A DNA stretch of 64,000 bases from Sphingopyxis sp. Root154 (GCF_001427105.1 NZ_LMGI01000002.1:655974-719973); one strand, 5' to 3'; shown: positions 45,285-54,890, counted from the stretch's first letter. The notes: generated by a model from the sequence alone, not told the origin. Made by a program: numbers and translations.

Positions 45285-45814
45285 TATGCCGGCCCGTTCC
45301 CATAGTGATCGTCGGGTACATGCTCCATCCACTCGACGGGTGAGCCGTTCTCGGCTTCCTGTATGGCGATGTGGGCCATCGAACTGGTCGGGGTCGCGCC
45401 ATGCCAATGGCGCACGTCGGGCGGACACCATATGACATCCCCGGCACGGATGGCCTCGATCGGACCGCCTTCGACCTGGGTCCACCCACTCCCTTCGAGA
45501 ACCACGAGACGCTGCCCCAAAGGGTGCTTGTGCCAAGCGGTGCGGGCGCCCGGCTCGAAGCGTACCAGCGCCGCACTAACCTTTGACTGGGCTTTTGGAT
45601 TGAACAGCGGCGTGATTGTAACGACACCAGTGAACCATGCGTCTGGGCCTCGGGCGGGTGCTCGCGCTGCGCTTCGACTGACTTCCATCGCAGCGCCGTC
45701 AGTGGCAGCCCCACGCGCATCTGCCGCCTCGCTTGGTGCGGGCGTGGCTCGCTCGGGCTCCAGCGCACAAGCCAGCAAGGGAAGTATGCAGGCGACTGCC
45801 GTCAGAACGCTCAT
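45284..45814 (-). CDS. cupin domain lipoprotein
   Basis: The 176-residue product has a signal with lipobox LLAC and then a single cupin barrel: VSAALVRFEPGARTAWHKHP (His pair of the first motif), QRLVVLEGSGWTQVEG and GDVIWCPPDVRHWHGATP (second-motif His). These His residues can bind a metal ion. Cupins of this type often sit with carboxymuconolactone decarboxylase-like or dehydrogenase genes. It overlaps the upstream hydrolase by 4 bp. Confidence 0.87.
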   Translation of the reverse strand: MSVLTAVACILPLLACALEPERATPAPSEAADARGAATDGAAMEVSRSAARAPARGPDAWFTGVVTITPLFNPKAQSKVSAALVRFEPGARTAWHKHPLGQRLVVLEGSGWTQVEGGPIEAIRAGDVIWCPPDVRHWHGATPTSSMAHIAIQEAENGSPVEWMEHVPDDHYGNGPA

Positions 45815-46926
45815 CCCTGGCCCCCGCCGAGATGCTGCCGGAAAAAGGTCGTGAACTTGTCGAAGGGAATCACATCGACACGGTCGTACAAGTCTGTGTG
45901 GTTCGCTCCCGGGACAATCACCAATTCCTTGGGTTCGGCGGCCGCGGCGTACGCCGTCTCGCTGAAGTAGCGCGAGTGGGCATTTTCGCCGTGCACAAAC
46001 AGCACCGGCCGCGGCGAGATTTCCTTGATGTAGCTCAGGATCGGCATGTTCATGAACGACAGCGGGGTAGTGATCGTCCACGAACCGTTCGAGTTGACCG
46101 ACCTTTTATGGAAGCCGCGCGGCGTCTTGTAATAGTCATGATAGTCGACGAGAAACTGCGCCTCGCCGCCCTTCAGCTCATTCATCGGCGGGCCATAACC
46201 AGGAGTACCCTTGTCCGCATCCTCCCACCGTTGGCGGCTGAGTTGCTCGAGGTTATCTGTACGTTGCTCGAGCGTTACGCTGTCGTTGTAGCCCTTCGAC
46301 ATGACCCGCGTCATATCGTACATCGTACTGACCGCCACCGCCTTGACCCGCTTGTCGACTGCGGAGGCGTTGAGCGCCATCCCACCCCATCCGCAGATGC
46401 CGAGCATACCGAGCCGCCCGCGATCTACCGAAGCGTGGGTTCCCAGATAGTCGATCGCCGCACTGAAGTCCTCGGTGTTGATGTCGGGCGAGGCTACGTT
46501 GCGGGGCGAGCCGCTGCTTTCGCCGGTGTAAGATGGATCGAAGGCCAAAGTGACGAAGCCGCGCTCAGCCATTGTCTGGGCATAGAGGCCAGAGGACTGC
46601 TCCTTCACCGCGCCGAAGGGGCCGCCGACCGCGATCGCCGGCAAGCGACGCTCACCGCGGTTCTTCGGCAGATAGAGGTCGCCGACGAGGGTGATGCCGT
46701 AGCGGTTGGTAAAGGTAACCTTCTGGTGATCGACCTTGTCGCTCTTGGGGAAAACTTTGTCCCAGGTCTGGGTCAGTTGCATGGTTGCTCCTTCAGGTTT
46801 GTTCGGATCAGATTGCGCCACCACCGGCTGGGTAATCGCGAACGAAAGCGTCGCGGCCGCCAGCAGGCCGCCTCGCATGACGTTCCGGCGAGCCAGCGGC
46901 GAGCGGGTGATCAAGGACAGTTGCAT
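45811..46926 (-). CDS. exported alpha/beta hydrolase with possible Cys nucleophile
   Basis: The 371-residue protein has an N-terminal RR motif (LARRNVMRGGLLAAATLSFA) that fits a Tat signal. The domain shows VGGPFGAVKEQSSGLYAQTM, the elbow LGICGWGGMA with Cys where Ser is usual (as in dienelactone hydrolase), and acid/base candidates VHGENAHS and PGANHTDLYD. It is likely a periplasmic hydrolase. It is 15 bp after the MFS gene and part of the LysR-linked operon. Confidence 0.85.
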   Translation of the reverse strand: MQLSLITRSPLARRNVMRGGLLAAATLSFAITQPVVAQSDPNKPEGATMQLTQTWDKVFPKSDKVDHQKVTFTNRYGITLVGDLYLPKNRGERRLPAIAVGGPFGAVKEQSSGLYAQTMAERGFVTLAFDPSYTGESSGSPRNVASPDINTEDFSAAIDYLGTHASVDRGRLGMLGICGWGGMALNASAVDKRVKAVAVSTMYDMTRVMSKGYNDSVTLEQRTDNLEQLSRQRWEDADKGTPGYGPPMNELKGGEAQFLVDYHDYYKTPRGFHKRSVNSNGSWTITTPLSFMNMPILSYIKEISPRPVLFVHGENAHSRYFSETAYAAAAEPKELVIVPGANHTDLYDRVDVIPFDKFTTFFRQHLGGGQG

Positions 46927-46941
46927 GAGTTTTCTCCGGTT

Positions 46942-48198
46942 TCAGGAAGCCGCCGTGGCAGCGTCGGATTGAGCAGCATGATCGATAGCGGCCAGCGAGG
47001 ACCGCGCGGCGAGGACCGCGATGAGCGAGGATGAAATGAGCAGCGCTGCGCTTGCGAGGAAGGTGGCCTGGTAACCCCAAGCGTCGAACAACATTCCGCC
47101 GAATGCGGCGCCAAGAGTGATCGCCAACTGGACCACTGCGACCATGAGCCCGCCGCCGGCCTCGGCTTCGTCCGGCAACGCTCGGCTCACCCAGGTCCAC
47201 CAGGCGACGGGTGCAGCCGTGCCGATCAAGCCCCACATCATAAGGAGGATGGCGACGCCAAGGGCAGATGCGCCAGCGGCGACAAGCCCGCCGGCGATCG
47301 CGGCCATCGCGAGTGGCATCGAAATCAGCAGTCCGTGCAGCGAGTGCTTGAGCGCGATACCGATGGCGTAAGTTCCGGCGAGGCCCGCAACACCGAGCCC
47401 AAGCAGCATCAGCGACAAGGTGGTCACGTCGACCGCGGTGACCGTCTCCAGGAACGGCCGCAGGTAGGTGAAGAGCGCGAACTGTCCCATGAAAAAGAGT
47501 GCGACCGCGAGCATGCCGAGCGGCACCTGCGGGCGACGAAGCACCTTGAAGGCCGCGACGCCACTCGCCCGCTCGCGGCTCGGCATGCTCGGAAGGGTCA
47601 TGAACTGCCAGGCGAGCGTCACCGCCGCGAGGGGCACAACGCAGAAGAAGGCGCCGCGCCAGCCGATATATTGTCCGAGATAGCTCCCCAATGGTGCAGC
47701 GATTGTCGTCGCCAGCGCATTGCCGCCGTTAAGCAGAGCAAGCGCGCGTGGGACGGCATCCTCCGATACCAGTCGCATGACGGTGGCGGTCGACATCGAC
47801 CAGAAGCCACCGATCACCACCCCGAGCAGCGCGCGGCCGACCATGAAAATCGCATAATTGGGTGCGAACGCGACGATTGCGCCAGAGGCAATCATCAAGG
47901 CCGTGAGAGCCAGGAGAAGAGTACGTCGATCGACGTCCTTGGTGGCCGAGGCAATGAACAGACTCGTGATCACGGCAAAGATGCCGGAAATCGCGATGGC
48001 CTGTCCTGCTTGGCCTTGGCGCACACTAAGGTCGGAGGCGATCGGCGTGAGCAGACTTACAGGCATGAACTCCGACGCGATCAGCGTCGACACGCACAGG
48101 GTCAGTGCGAACACCGCCTTCCAACCGCCAGCTACGGAAGGCTGAACCCCTGGTTCACTTGGGTGGATTTGAGAGTGGGTCGTTTCCATGCCGCCCAT
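46942..48198 (-). CDS. MFS transporter, AraJ/YdhP-like
   Basis: The 418-residue inner-membrane protein has about 12 hydrophobic helices and MFS landmarks (SEFMPVSLLTPIASDLSVRQ at helix 1, ATKDVDRRTLLLALT loop 2-3, GRALLGVVIGGFWSM at helix 4). It resembles AraJ/YdhP sugar- or drug-efflux proteins. It is the first gene of a four-gene minus-strand operon and is divergent from the LysR gene, with the palindrome at 48215-48241 between them. Confidence 0.9.
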   Translation of the reverse strand: MGGMETTHSQIHPSEPGVQPSVAGGWKAVFALTLCVSTLIASEFMPVSLLTPIASDLSVRQGQAGQAIAISGIFAVITSLFIASATKDVDRRTLLLALTALMIASGAIVAFAPNYAIFMVGRALLGVVIGGFWSMSTATVMRLVSEDAVPRALALLNGGNALATTIAAPLGSYLGQYIGWRGAFFCVVPLAAVTLAWQFMTLPSMPSRERASGVAAFKVLRRPQVPLGMLAVALFFMGQFALFTYLRPFLETVTAVDVTTLSLMLLGLGVAGLAGTYAIGIALKHSLHGLLISMPLAMAAIAGGLVAAGASALGVAILLMMWGLIGTAAPVAWWTWVSRALPDEAEAGGGLMVAVVQLAITLGAAFGGMLFDAWGYQATFLASAALLISSSLIAVLAARSSLAAIDHAAQSDAATAAS

Positions 48199-48214
48199 TT
48201 AGGCCATCTACATC

Positions 48215-48241
48215 ATGCAGATTACCCGCTATGATCTGCAT
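48215..48241. promoter_or_regulatory. LysR-type operator between lysR and MFS genes
   Basis: ATGCAGAT (48215-48222), 11 bases, ATCTGCAT (48234-48241): a perfect 8-bp inverted repeat that contains the T-N11-A LysR core. It lies in the 66-bp divergent gap, so one site can control both directions. Confidence 0.75.
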
Positions 48242-48264
48242 GCGGCTGTGAGCAGGATTCAACG

Positions 48265-49158
48265 ATGCAACGCGAAACCATGGCGGATCTTGTCGCCTTT
48301 CTGGCGGTGGCGCGCGAGCGCAGCTTCACCCGCGCAGCGGCCAAGCTGGGTGTCTCGCCGTCTGCCCTCAGCCATACGATCCGCAAGCTGGAAGAGCGGC
48401 TCGGTGTGCGCTTGTTGACGCGCACCAGCCGAAGCGTCTCGACGACCGAGCCGGGTGAGAGACTGCTGGAGCGCGTCGGCCCGCGCTTCGATGAAATCGC
48501 TGACGAACTCGCAGAAATCACCGAGCTCCGCGATAAACCGGCAGGGACATTGCGCATCACGACAGGTGACCAGCCGGCCGAGAGCATCCTGTTGCCCGCC
48601 CTGGCGAAGTTGCTGCCGCTCTATCCGGACCTCACTGTCGATTTGACAGTAGACAATGGTTTTGTGGACATCGTTGCCGAGCGCTTCGACGCCGGCGTCC
48701 GCCTGGGCGAGACGCTCGCTCAAGATATGGTTGCGGTACGCATCGGTCCCGACATGCAAATGGCGATCGCCGGATCACCGGGATATTTGGTCACTCACGG
48801 ATCGCCGCAATCGCCCGACGACCTCGCCAATCACAACTGCATCAACCTCCGGCACCAGGCGAAGGGGGGAGTTTCGGTCTGGGATTTGGAGAAGGACGGT
48901 CGCGCCGTGAACGTGCGCGTCGAGGGACAGCTGGTTGTGAATGACATCGCCATCGTCCGCCAGGCTGCGGTCGATGGGCTCGGCTTATGTTACCTGCCTC
49001 GCGACTATCTGCAGGCCCACATCGACGCAGGTGAACTTGCGCCAGTGCTCGAAGATTGGTGCCCGCCCTTCCCCGGCTATCATCTCTACTATCCGAGCCG
49101 TCGCCAGCAATCGGCTGCTTTGGTGGCGTTCATTGCCGCCGTGCGATATCGACGCTGA
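48265..49158 (+). CDS. LysR family transcriptional regulator
   Basis: The 297-residue protein has a winged helix-turn-helix (residues 1-62, FLAVARERSFTRAAAKLGVS then SALSHTIRKLEERLGVRLLT) and a substrate-binding co-inducer domain from about 90. It most resembles regulators placed beside MFS and oxidoreductase genes. It is divergent from the MFS-hydrolase-cupin-cyclophilin operon and most likely controls that operon and itself through the palindrome. Confidence 0.93.
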   Translation: MQRETMADLVAFLAVARERSFTRAAAKLGVSPSALSHTIRKLEERLGVRLLTRTSRSVSTTEPGERLLERVGPRFDEIADELAEITELRDKPAGTLRITTGDQPAESILLPALAKLLPLYPDLTVDLTVDNGFVDIVAERFDAGVRLGETLAQDMVAVRIGPDMQMAIAGSPGYLVTHGSPQSPDDLANHNCINLRHQAKGGVSVWDLEKDGRAVNVRVEGQLVVNDIAIVRQAAVDGLGLCYLPRDYLQAHIDAGELAPVLEDWCPPFPGYHLYYPSRRQQSAALVAFIAAVRYRR

Positions 49159-49342
49159 AGTCGATTATTGTCGCGAGATTGCTCGATGTGAGCGGGACAC
49201 CAGCCACTGGCAGTGCTTCCTTGTTTCGAGTTCTTGCGGAAGGGGACTTCGCCAGATGGCCGTTTGTTGATTGTCGGCTTTCAGTCGTGAAACGAGGAAA
49301 GCAGACGCTGTCTAGACCTCCGGACCTATGCGGGCGGCGAGC

Positions 49343-50581
49343 CTAGCTGTCCACGGTCGTGGACATGTTCGGCAAATCCGGTCCGGGCGACGATCGAAAA
49401 TTGTCGAAGGCGGCGATCGCCGCGGCCATCAAATTGGCGCCAAGGCAGGCGACGATGGCGAGGTGATAGCTTTGCGTTGCATCAAACAGCAGCCCGGCCG
49501 CGACCGGGCCGACGAGGGTTCCGATCGCCACGCTGGTGTAGAGCAGACCGATAACCCCGCTCAGTTTCGCGGTACCGAAACGATCGGCGACGACCGACGG
49601 CAGCACCGCGACCCACCCGCCGTAGAAAATTCCATAGAAGACCGCAAAGATGATGAGCCCGATGCTGCTCGAAGCCGACACCCATAGCCCCATTGAGAGC
49701 GCCATCGCGATATAGGTCGCAACGAGAAAGCGGTCGCGACCGATCCGATCGGCGACCCCGCCGAGCAGGAAGCGGCCGGCGGTGCTTCCTGCGCCGATCA
49801 GTGCGATGAGCGCTGCTGCGCCGCTTGCCGTCATGCCATGGTCCTGCGCATAGGGAACGAGGTGAACGAACGGGATAAAGGTTCCAAGGCCGCAGGCGAG
49901 GCAAGCAAGATAGAGGCGAAGGAATGTCGGCGTAAGAACCATAGTTCGCAAGCTTGCGTCGCGATCATGCGCGTTTGCCGTGGCATCCCGGGGCGCATCC
50001 CTCACGAGGAGCGCCATACCGACGCCGACGATGGCCGCCCCTACCCCGAGTATCCAGAATGTCGGGCGCCAACCGAACTGCTCGACCGACAAGGCCGCCA
50101 GCGGCGCGACCACCAATGTACCGACCCCGATGCCGCTTACCGCAATTCCCGAAGCAAGCGCCCGGCGAGCCACGAACCATCGCTGTACGGCCGCCAGAAC
50201 GGGTACATAGGCAAGGCCTATGCCCCCGCCGACGCCCAGCCCGTATGCGAGATAAACCTCGCCGAGGCTTCGTGCGCATCCTGCCAGCATCAACCCGGCG
50301 GCGAGCAACGCCATTCCCGCGATCGCGAACCGGCGCGCACCCAAATGGTCGGCAAGCGGTCCGCTGATCGCACCCAGTCCGAAGTAGAGAAATCCGGCAA
50401 AACTGAACACAAGAGAGATGCTCGCGCGCGACCCGCCGAACTCCGCCGCCAACGGCGCCATAAAAGCGCTGAAACTATATGCGCTTCCAAAGCCGACGAA
50501 AGTGATAGCGAATGCCGCAGAGACCACGATCCAACCACGCGAGCTCTCAGCAAAGGGCTGGGATAAAACGGGGACCGTCAT
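49343..50581 (-). CDS. MFS transporter (monocarboxylate-type)
   Basis: The 412-residue protein has 12 hydrophobic helices and the layout of the oxalate/formate and monocarboxylate porter-like MFS group (RGWIVVSAAFAITFVGFGSA at the start; SGPLADHLGARRFAIAGMAL loop 2-3). ATG 50581 overlaps the stop of the amidase gene (ATGA), so the two are co-translated; a transporter for the amidase substrate or product is likely. Confidence 0.9.
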   Translation of the reverse strand: MTVPVLSQPFAESSRGWIVVSAAFAITFVGFGSAYSFSAFMAPLAAEFGGSRASISLVFSFAGFLYFGLGAISGPLADHLGARRFAIAGMALLAAGLMLAGCARSLGEVYLAYGLGVGGGIGLAYVPVLAAVQRWFVARRALASGIAVSGIGVGTLVVAPLAALSVEQFGWRPTFWILGVGAAIVGVGMALLVRDAPRDATANAHDRDASLRTMVLTPTFLRLYLACLACGLGTFIPFVHLVPYAQDHGMTASGAAALIALIGAGSTAGRFLLGGVADRIGRDRFLVATYIAMALSMGLWVSASSSIGLIIFAVFYGIFYGGWVAVLPSVVADRFGTAKLSGVIGLLYTSVAIGTLVGPVAAGLLFDATQSYHLAIVACLGANLMAAAIAAFDNFRSSPGPDLPNMSTTVDS

Positions 50582-52008
50582 AGCTGGGGATGGCGACGGT
50601 GCCATGCCGTCACCAACTGATAGGCGCCGACAGCGCGAAACAAGCTTGCTTCGTCCAGATCTTGACCGACGAGTTGGACGCCGATGGGCAGGCCGGAAGA
50701 TGCCGCGCCGCCGGGAAAGGTCAGACTGGGGCTGCCCGTCAAATTGAACGGACAGGTGAAGCGCTGAAGCGCCGCCACCAGCTCGGGCTGCGTCCCCAGG
50801 GTGCTGATCGTTTCGAGCGTAAGCGGCACCATTGGCTGCGCAGGGGTCAGCACCATGTCGACACCCTGCGTGGCGGCCGCCCACCGCCCACGGAACGTCG
50901 CACGTTCGAGGAGTGCATGCTGATAGGCCATTGCGGAGAGCGCGCGGCCCGCGTCGAGAACCCAGGCAAGAACCGGACCATAGACTGCGCCCCGCTTGGG
51001 GTAAGTCGCCTCATGCGCCACCGCGGCTTCGACAGCGCAGATCGGAAACCAGGCCGCAACGGCCGGTTCAGGGTCGGGCAGCCGCACATCGATCAGGGTC
51101 GCACCCAAAGCTGCCAACTCTCTGGCGACGTCTGCTACGACCGCCGCGACTTCCGGATCAATTCTGGCCTCGACCCAGTCCGGATCGATGCCGACACGCA
51201 GTCCAGCGAGGCCCGCATCGATCGCGCCGACATAATCGGCGACCGGTGCCTGAACGGCCGTGGGATCGAGAGGGTCGGAACCCGCGATCGCCTGGAACAG
51301 ATAGCTTGCATCGCGGGCGCTGCGCGCCATCACACCAACATGATCAAGCGATGGCGCCAACGCAAATATGCCGTGGCGGCTAACCCGACCCCACGTCGGC
51401 TTGAGCCCCGTCACACCATTTGCCGCGGACGGCCAGCGGATCGATCCGCCCGTGTCGGTGCCGATCGCGCCGTAGCAGAGGCCCGCTGCGAGCGCGACCC
51501 CGGAGCCGCTTGAGGAAATGCCCGGCCAATAGTCGCCTCCCCAAGGATTGCGCGGGGCGGCGATGTCGGGATGGTGATCCGAATAGGCGCCTTCGGTGAG
51601 CTGTGTCTTGCCGATGATGACCGCCCCGGCGGCGCGCAAGCGAGACACGATGGTCGCGTCGATGGTCGGCACAAAGTCGCGATGAAGGGGCATGCCTGCA
51701 GCGGTCGCCTGGCCAGCAGTCCAGCATAAATCCTTGACCGCCACAGGGACGCCGAGGAGCGGCCCCGCCCCTTCACCGGCTGCGAGCCTCGCATCCGCAT
51801 GCGCTGCCTGGTCAAGAGCGCTTGCGGCCATCACCGCGGCGAAGCTGTGCAGCTGACTGTCCAGTGCGTCGATTCGAGTTAGCAGGCAGGATGTTGCCTC
51901 TGTCGCCGAAATGTCGCGTCTGCGAATGGAATGGGCAAGCTCGTGCAGTTCCAGAAAGTGGAACGGACGGCTTGGGGTCGAAATGGGTGAGACAATCTTT
52001 GACACCAT
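50578..52008 (-). CDS. amidase signature family protein
   Basis: The 476-residue protein shows the amidase Ser-Ser-Lys triad: PVAVKDLCW with Lys near residue 92, GISSSGSG with the cis-Ser near 166 and TDTGGSIRWP with the nucleophile Ser near 190. Related enzymes hydrolyse amides or form the GatA subunit; this one is free-standing. Its ATG at 52008 lies inside the palindrome at 52001-52029, so binding there would block expression. It forms an operon with the MFS gene. Confidence 0.9.
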   Translation of the reverse strand: MVSKIVSPISTPSRPFHFLELHELAHSIRRRDISATEATSCLLTRIDALDSQLHSFAAVMAASALDQAAHADARLAAGEGAGPLLGVPVAVKDLCWTAGQATAAGMPLHRDFVPTIDATIVSRLRAAGAVIIGKTQLTEGAYSDHHPDIAAPRNPWGGDYWPGISSSGSGVALAAGLCYGAIGTDTGGSIRWPSAANGVTGLKPTWGRVSRHGIFALAPSLDHVGVMARSARDASYLFQAIAGSDPLDPTAVQAPVADYVGAIDAGLAGLRVGIDPDWVEARIDPEVAAVVADVARELAALGATLIDVRLPDPEPAVAAWFPICAVEAAVAHEATYPKRGAVYGPVLAWVLDAGRALSAMAYQHALLERATFRGRWAAATQGVDMVLTPAQPMVPLTLETISTLGTQPELVAALQRFTCPFNLTGSPSLTFPGGAASSGLPIGVQLVGQDLDEASLFRAVGAYQLVTAWHRRHPQL

Positions 52009-52029
52009 TTAAACATATTTAATAGTGTC
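52001..52029. promoter_or_regulatory. 29-bp imperfect palindrome over the amidase start codon
   Basis: GACAC (52001-52005) and GTGTC (52025-52029) flank an AT-rich symmetrical centre; 10 of the 14 base pairs of the dyad match. It covers the amidase ATG and lies 38 bases before the CGNR gene. A repressor bound here would shut both directions. GGTGTC occurs again just before the CGNR start. Confidence 0.55.
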
Positions 52030-52066
52030 TCTTGGAGTCAACCACAAAAACTCCTATACTGGTGTC

Positions 52067-52645
52067 ATGAGGCTGTCCGACCGATATGAAGTGCCGCCCG
52101 GCGCCGCGCTGCTCTATGATTTCGCCAACACGCTCGACGAGCGGCGCTATGTTGTCGACCACATGCGCCTTACCGGTGGCGATGCAATCGAGACGCCGGC
52201 TCGTCTCGGCGCTTGGTTCAAGCAGCACGATCTGAGCGAACACGTGGATGCCGGAGCTTGGCACGACGCCGTTGCGCTCAGGAACGCGCTGCGATCCTAT
52301 CTGAAACTTCCACCACCCGAGCGGAGGGCGGCCGCGCCGGCACTCGACACTGCGGCATCGATCTACGGACTGAGGGTCGAGACTGATGCAGAAGGCCGAG
52401 TAAACCTCATTCCGCAGGCGGGCGCCGATACCCTTGGCATGGTGCTGGTCCAGTTCCATTTGCTTGCGATCACGGGACAACTCGACCGGCTGAAAGCGTG
52501 CGCCGATCCAGATTGCGGATGGGTGTTTCTTGATCGATCAAAACCGGGTTCGCGCCGCTGGTGTTCTTCGACCGGCTGCGGCAACCGTCAAAAGACGCGA
52601 GCGTATCGCGCGCGCCGAAGCCAGCCGAACGTATCCTCCGTTTAG
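52067..52645 (+). CDS. CGNR zinc finger (ABATE-type) transcriptional regulator
   Basis: The 192-residue protein has an N-terminal ABATE-like domain ([20 protein letters not shown] near residue 15) and a C-terminal CGNR zinc finger: [20 protein letters not shown] then [19 protein letters not shown]. These proteins are stress or metabolite-linked repressors. It is divergent from the amidase-MFS pair and shares the palindrome with it. ATG 52067 has no strong ribosome site. Confidence 0.85.
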   Translation: MRLSDRYEVPPGAALLYDFANTLDERRYVVDHMRLTGGDAIETPARLGAWFKQHDLSEHVDAGAWHDAVALRNALRSYLKLPPPERRAAAPALDTAASIYGLRVETDAEGRVNLIPQAGADTLGMVLVQFHLLAITGQLDRLKACADPDCGWVFLDRSKPGSRRWCSSTGCGNRQKTRAYRARRSQPNVSSV

Positions 52646-52937
52646 CGCACCAGGGCTTGCCAATCCGATATCCATTTCCGAACTTGGCCGATTAGAGACG
52701 GTCTGCTTTCGGAGCAGCGGTGATGCAAAGCGGACCTCCATCCTATCGACCAACTGCGACATGAGGCAGAGATTTCCGGTGGTTGGTATACCTGGATCGG
52801 CAAGGTCGGAACTCGGCGCACCTATGGACAGGTTGTCGATAAGCGGGTTGCACCTCATCAACTGGGCCCATGACGAATGCAGTTGGAGCCCTCGAGACAT
52901 GACGCGCGCTACGCCCCCGAAGAGCAGCCTTGTTGGC
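52646..52937. other. 292-bp gap before trpB
   Basis: The trpB frame is open through this stretch, and a second candidate trpB start is ATG 52899 with GGAG 10 bases upstream. I find no separate gene and no trp attenuator-like structure. Confidence 0.35.
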
Positions 52938-54152
52938 ATGGCACCTCCATTCTCGAACAGCCTGCGAAACCAGCCGGATGTGAACGGGCGTTTCGGTCAG
53001 TTCGGCGGCCGCTTTGTCCCGGAAACATTGATGCCATTGATCCTCGATCTGGAACGCGAATATTACGCGGCGAAGACCGACCCTAACTTCCGGTCCGACT
53101 TCGACGACCTCCTGGAACATTATGTGGGCCGGCCAAGCCCGCTTTATTTCGCCCCTCGTCTGACCGAAGAATTGGGCGGCGCGCAGGTCTGGTTCAAACG
53201 CGACGAACTCAACCACACGGGTGCCCACAAGATCAACAATTGCGTAGGCCAGATCTTGCTGGCGATGCGGATGGGCAAGACCCGCATCATCGCGGAAACC
53301 GGCGCGGGCCAGCATGGCGTCGCCACGGCGACGGTCTGCGCGCGCTTCGGCCTGCCCTGCGTCGTTTTCATGGGCGCCGCGGACGTGGCGCGCCAGGCCC
53401 CCAATGTATTCCGCATGAAGCTGCTGGGCGCCGAGGTGGTCCCCGTGACCGCCGGCGCCGCAACGTTGAAAGACGCCATGAACGAGGCCCTGCGTGACTG
53501 GGTCGCCAATGTGCACGATACCTTCTACATCATCGGAACCGCTGCCGGCCCCCATCCCTATCCGGAAATGGTCCGGGATTTTCAGAGCGTTATCGGAGAG
53601 GAAGCGCGCGAACAAATGCTGGCGCGCACCGGCAGGCTGCCCGACCTGTTGGTCGCAGCCGTCGGCGGCGGATCGAACGCGATCGGTCTCTTCCACCCCT
53701 TCCTGGACGATGCGTCGGTGAAGATGCTGGGTGTTGAAGCGGCCGGCCACGGGCTGGACAAGGACCATGCTGCGTCGCTGGCCGGCGGCCGTCCCGGCAT
53801 CCTCCATGGCAACAAGACCTATCTGTTGCAGAATGACGATGGTCAGATTGTAGAAGGTCACTCGATCAGCGCCGGTCTCGACTATCCCGGCATCGGGCCT
53901 GAACATGCATGGCTGAAGGAAACCGGCCGGGTAGAATATACCTCAGCGACCGACGCCGAAGCGCTCGCCGCTTTTCAGCTGCTTTGCCGCACTGAGGGCA
54001 TTATTCCCGCGCTGGAGCCGAGTCACGCGATTGCCGCCGTCGGTAAGGTGGCGCCTGCGATGTCGAAGGACAGCATCATTCTTGCTAACCTTTGTGGACG
54101 CGGGGACAAGGACATCTTTTCTGTCGCCAAGCATCTTGGAGCCGACCTCTAG
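52938..54152 (+). CDS. trpB: tryptophan synthase beta chain (orphan copy)
   Basis: The 404-residue enzyme condenses indole and serine to tryptophan with pyridoxal phosphate. It is the major TrpB1 type: [20 protein letters not shown] near the start, [10 protein letters not shown] with the PLP Lys near residue 95, [20 protein letters not shown], the phosphate loop GGGSNAIG near 240 and [14 protein letters not shown] [11 protein letters not shown] at the end. No trpA or trpF is beside it, unlike the usual trpFBA set, so it is probably a second copy. The start is uncertain between 52938 and 52899. Confidence 0.93.
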   Translation: MAPPFSNSLRNQPDVNGRFGQFGGRFVPETLMPLILDLEREYYAAKTDPNFRSDFDDLLEHYVGRPSPLYFAPRLTEELGGAQVWFKRDELNHTGAHKINNCVGQILLAMRMGKTRIIAETGAGQHGVATATVCARFGLPCVVFMGAADVARQAPNVFRMKLLGAEVVPVTAGAATLKDAMNEALRDWVANVHDTFYIIGTAAGPHPYPEMVRDFQSVIGEEAREQMLARTGRLPDLLVAAVGGGSNAIGLFHPFLDDASVKMLGVEAAGHGLDKDHAASLAGGRPGILHGNKTYLLQNDDGQIVEGHSISAGLDYPGIGPEHAWLKETGRVEYTSATDAEALAAFQLLCRTEGIIPALEPSHAIAAVGKVAPAMSKDSIILANLCGRGDKDIFSVAKHLGADL

Positions 54153-54294
54153 GGGCTCGGACAAGGGGGGGAAAATATCACACGATTCTGCCCGAAGGGT
54201 CATATTGGCAGTCTTCCCGATCAACCGCATGTCCTCCCCATCCTCGTGAACCTATTTCCCCCACAGATCATGAGGCAATTGAAAGGACTGTTCG

Positions 54295-54849
54295 ATGAAG
54301 CTTTCGCTTATCACCCTTCCGCTCGCGGCCGCTGCCATGATTGCAAGCGGCAGCGCCGCTCTCGCCAAGAACCCGATGGTCGGGGGCGCGGCCATGTATG
54401 AAACCAAGAATATCGTCGAGAATGCCGCTGCCTCCGCCGATCATACGACCCTCGTCGCTGCTGTGAAGGCGGCCGGGCTGGTCGACACGCTCGCGTCGTC
54501 TGGCCCCTTCACGGTTTTCGCCCCCACCAATGCGGCATTCGCGAAATTGCCGGCGGGAACGGTTGAGACTCTGCTCAAGCCGGAAAACAAGGGCACGCTC
54601 ACTGCCGTGCTGACATATCACGTCGTCCCCGGCCGGTTGACCGCTGCGGACATCGCGGCGCAGGCGAAGGCAAACGGCGGCAAGGCGGTATTTACCACCG
54701 TGCAAGGCGCAAAACTTACCGTTTGGCAGAAGGACGGCGCTTTTTATGTGACCGATGCCAAGGGCGGCGTGGCCAAGATCGGGCCCGCCGACGTTCTGCA
54801 ATCGAACGGCGTCATCCATGTGGTCGACGGCGTGCTCCTGCCTTCGTGA
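54295..54849 (+). CDS. secreted fasciclin domain protein
   Basis: The 184-residue protein has a signal peptide (LITLPLAAAAMIASGSAALA) and one fasciclin (FAS1) domain: FTVFAPTNAAFAKLPAGTVE near residue 78 (first conserved block), LTYHVVPGRLTAADIAA near 105 (the YH block) and NGVIHVVDGVLLPS at the end. FAS1 proteins mediate adhesion at the cell surface or in the periplasm. A terminator follows 12 bp after its stop. Confidence 0.93.
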   Translation: MKLSLITLPLAAAAMIASGSAALAKNPMVGGAAMYETKNIVENAAASADHTTLVAAVKAAGLVDTLASSGPFTVFAPTNAAFAKLPAGTVETLLKPENKGTLTAVLTYHVVPGRLTAADIAAQAKANGGKAVFTTVQGAKLTVWQKDGAFYVTDAKGGVAKIGPADVLQSNGVIHVVDGVLLPS

Positions 54850-54860
54850 CGAAAATGATT

Positions 54861-54890
54861 GGCTCGCCGGGATTATCCCGGCGAGCCTTT
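54861..54890 (+). terminator. intrinsic terminator after the fasciclin gene
   Basis: A 12-bp perfect stem (GGCTCGCCGGGA with TCCCGGCGAGCC), 3-base loop, then TTTAT. It lies between the convergent fasciclin and SDR genes. Confidence 0.75.

Noticed and set aside
45733..47034. 433-residue plus-strand open frame
   Set aside because: It is antisense to the hydrolase and cupin genes, without family motifs.
52743..53906. 387-residue minus-strand open frame
   Set aside because: It is antisense to trpB.
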